A stretch of 64,000 nt of DNA from Prunella strophiata. Lineage: Eukaryota > Chordata > Aves > Passeriformes > Prunellidae. The stretch covers positions 19,759,085 to 19,823,084 of the forward strand of contig JAZBQD010000019.1 of NCBI GenBank assembly GCA_036583965.1, in the 5' to 3' direction. Position 1 is the first letter of the stretch. Each line of letters starts with the position of its first letter. The translations under genes and the position numbers were made by a program. Positions 61,743 through 64,000 of the stretch are shown piece after piece. The notes under the pieces were generated by a model. It did not search any database. It was not told the DNA's origin and saw only the letters and a list, made by a program, of their open reading frames with translations.

Positions 61743-64000
61743 GAAATAACAGTCCATGTCCCAGAGTACAGCATTTTCACCCCACTGGACAGGAAATGCC
61801 AAAATAAACAAGACAGCTTGACACGGTGTAAGGACCAGATAACTATGCTACTTTTTAAGTGGCAAAGACCTTTAAATTCCCTTGCTGGCCTTCAAATTTA
61901 ACAAAAAGGTACATTTTAACATTTGACAACAGAATGAAGAGCTAGAGACAATAAAGAAAAGGCAGCTACAAGGAGCATCAGCTGCCAAAGAATCTGTGCA
62001 GGGCAGATGAATGAGACATCACTGGAAGCCAGTTATATTTTTAAGTTTATTTCATCTCTTAACCCCCACATAAAGGCAACTGTTATGGTTTTAAAAGCAG
62101 CAGAATATTGTGTTTTACATGATACTCAGGACAAATAAAATTAATCCTGCCAATATTAAAGGTTTAATTCCAGTCACTTAATAATTTCATCCTTGTCAGA
62201 GTAAATGCACAAAATTCACTTTACTGCTTACAAGCAATCACTAACACATTATGAAACTGGAGTATTGGCTTGAAACCTAAATAAATAAAGAAAAACTGCA
62301 GCTTTTATGGAGAAAGTGATGTTACTATTTGTCAATCAAATGAATGATGCCAATGCACACTGGTAGGCAATAAAACATAAAGTATTCTACTGCTGGATCA
62401 TTTCTCACATATTACTGCCTGGTTCACAGGCTCAAGAGTCTGACAATGCTGAGGAAGGCTGTGAGATAACTCAGTTTCTTTTATTAAGGCTCAGCATGAA
62501 GAAGATTTTTTAAAATTCTCATTCATTTGGAGGTGCTTCTAAAGAAACTTGACTGTAATTAAAATCCAAAGTGAAATTTATACCATTGGTTTATAGACTT
62601 ATAGTCTGTGACAAAATGACTTGGGAACAGAAATGGATTTCTATACCCTGAAAATTATTTTCCCATTCTTCCTCATAATTAACCTGAAGTGAATCAATTC
62701 CTCTTGTGAAAAAGCAGACAAAATCCTTGTTCTGGTTACTACTCTGACAGGCCCTGGCATACTGTAGAGGAGCTCCAATTCCTCAAACATCAGCTTCTTA
62801 ATGATAAAAATATTTCTTACTCAACTGCCTTTGCATATAACTGAAGGGGGAAATAAAATCTTTTCAGAACATTTCTGTCTATTTGTATTTGAAACTGTCT
62901 TGTGGTTGCCTTCAAACTTACACACTTGGACTGCTGAACTGTGCCCCATATACAACCAGATTTGATCTGGACTCATTCAAAAGGAATTTACTTAAAAAAC
63001 TAGCCTGGGCAGCTGACTAGAAAAATCAGACCCAGGCTGAACATAAATATAAACAAACTAAGGTCTTGGGAAACCTCACTAAGTTTCTATCAAAAGGTAG
63101 ATGACTTTTTCTTCCAATTCTGACTAGATTTGAGCTGATCAGAGGTCAATCAGTTCAGTTCAGGTCAAAGTATTACTAATACTTTTTAAAAATATGTAAG
63201 AATGCATTAATGAGGGAAAAAATCCCTAGAATCAGGAAAAATTAAACACAATTGGTGCATCTCAAGTAGATACACAAATATATTGGCCTCTTCTCAGCAA
63301 GGATTTAAGAGAACCTGCTGCTTGTACATTATGCAAATGTGAGCTCACTGTTTAAATTACCTGTGGTGATCTTCAGCCAACAGTGAATAAAATGTGGTAA
63401 TTATATCATATTGATATGCACACTCCAAGAGCAAGAGTTATTTTCAAAGGTTAATTATTTACCTAACCCCTCTCTCTTCATCTTTCCTATTCACACAGCT
63501 CAGTCTCTGCAAAAACCACATGGAATAAGGATTATTTTCTTTACTAGTAAAGTTACACCATCAAAGAATACATTCTGCATTCTACATAAAGTTACTAAGG
63601 AGGCCTATTTAACACTGAATGTATTCAAAATAATGCAGGTGGGAACAGTACTTGAATTTGCCTGGTAGCATCAGATATTTAAACAGAGGCTACTAACATA
63701 AGGTATTGGAATTATCTAAGTTTTTAACCTATTAGATACTGCATCTGTGAATTATATCCAGTTTTTGCATGCACTTTAACACTACTCTGAAAGAGTATTT
63801 ACAAAAGTGATGACAGGAAAGCTGCGTTTTAGGAAACTGGAATTCAGAAGGCATTTAAGACAACTATCAGAATTTTATTTCCACAAATGAAGGTTTAATA
63901 TTCACTACTTTTAGTTAAGGGTTTTGACTCAGTACTCTGAACTTAGTCTTATGAATCAATGCTCTTGTGAGGGTGCTTTTCCTTGGCATTTAAAATCATA
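61743..64000. other. Unique AT-rich sequence
   Basis: No gene or repeat is recognised to the end of the window. Confidence 0.35.

Noticed and set aside
1..64000. CRISPR arrays, operons or bacterial mobile elements
   Set aside because: Repeat content and base composition are those of a bird nuclear genome. No regularly spaced repeats or prokaryotic gene structure are present.

Overview
The window looks like bird nuclear DNA, most likely from a passerine. It is AT-rich and CpG-poor. Its recognisable repeats are CR1 LINE fragments (the dominant avian LINE, several ending in the diagnostic 8-bp ATTCTGTG-type 3' repeats), avian ERVL-type LTRs, and one short tRNA-Ile-derived SINE with a CR1-like tail. 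That SINE resembles the TguSINE1 type described from zebra finch and other passerines, and it is the best pointer to the order. The family names come from my memory of the repeat consensus sequences, not from a database search.

I see no convincing protein-coding gene. The longest open frames (166, 155, 150 and 140 codons) lie inside an LTR, inside a CR1 copy, or in unremarkable sequence. None shows a recognisable domain, and several lack an ATG start. The window therefore reads as a gene desert or the inside of a very large intron. Single short exons cannot be excluded by eye.

Layout: 175-1605 is a minus-strand CR1 with an internal deletion. 6243-6790 is a plus-strand ERVL-type solo LTR. 18450-19314 is a probable minus-strand solo LTR carrying a run of 51 A. 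19556-19698 is an ancient MIR-like SINE on the minus strand. 25509-26132 is a second minus-strand CR1. 39324-39601, 53601-53860 and 54229-54345 are CR1 3' ends. 42800-42955 and 49050-49290 are internal CR1 pieces. 45636-45785 is the tRNA-derived SINE. 60040-60138 is a second MIR-like remnant. 60546-60728 and 61188-61742 are two LTR pieces of one family facing each other tail to tail. Between these lie microsatellites, homopolymers, small tandem duplications and three clean inverted repeats. The best inverted repeat is a 23-bp perfect hairpin at 54847-54899.

The rest is unique AT-rich sequence. Some stretches, such as 17140-17500, 31740-31960, 36390-36600 and 52620-53060, are dense in homeodomain, POU or TCF-like words or keep long open tracts. 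They are the places I would test first for conserved non-coding elements. I see no new system with coding capacity. The most interesting items are structural: the hairpin, the convergent LTR pieces, the rearranged CR1 copies, and possible MIR survival in a bird.
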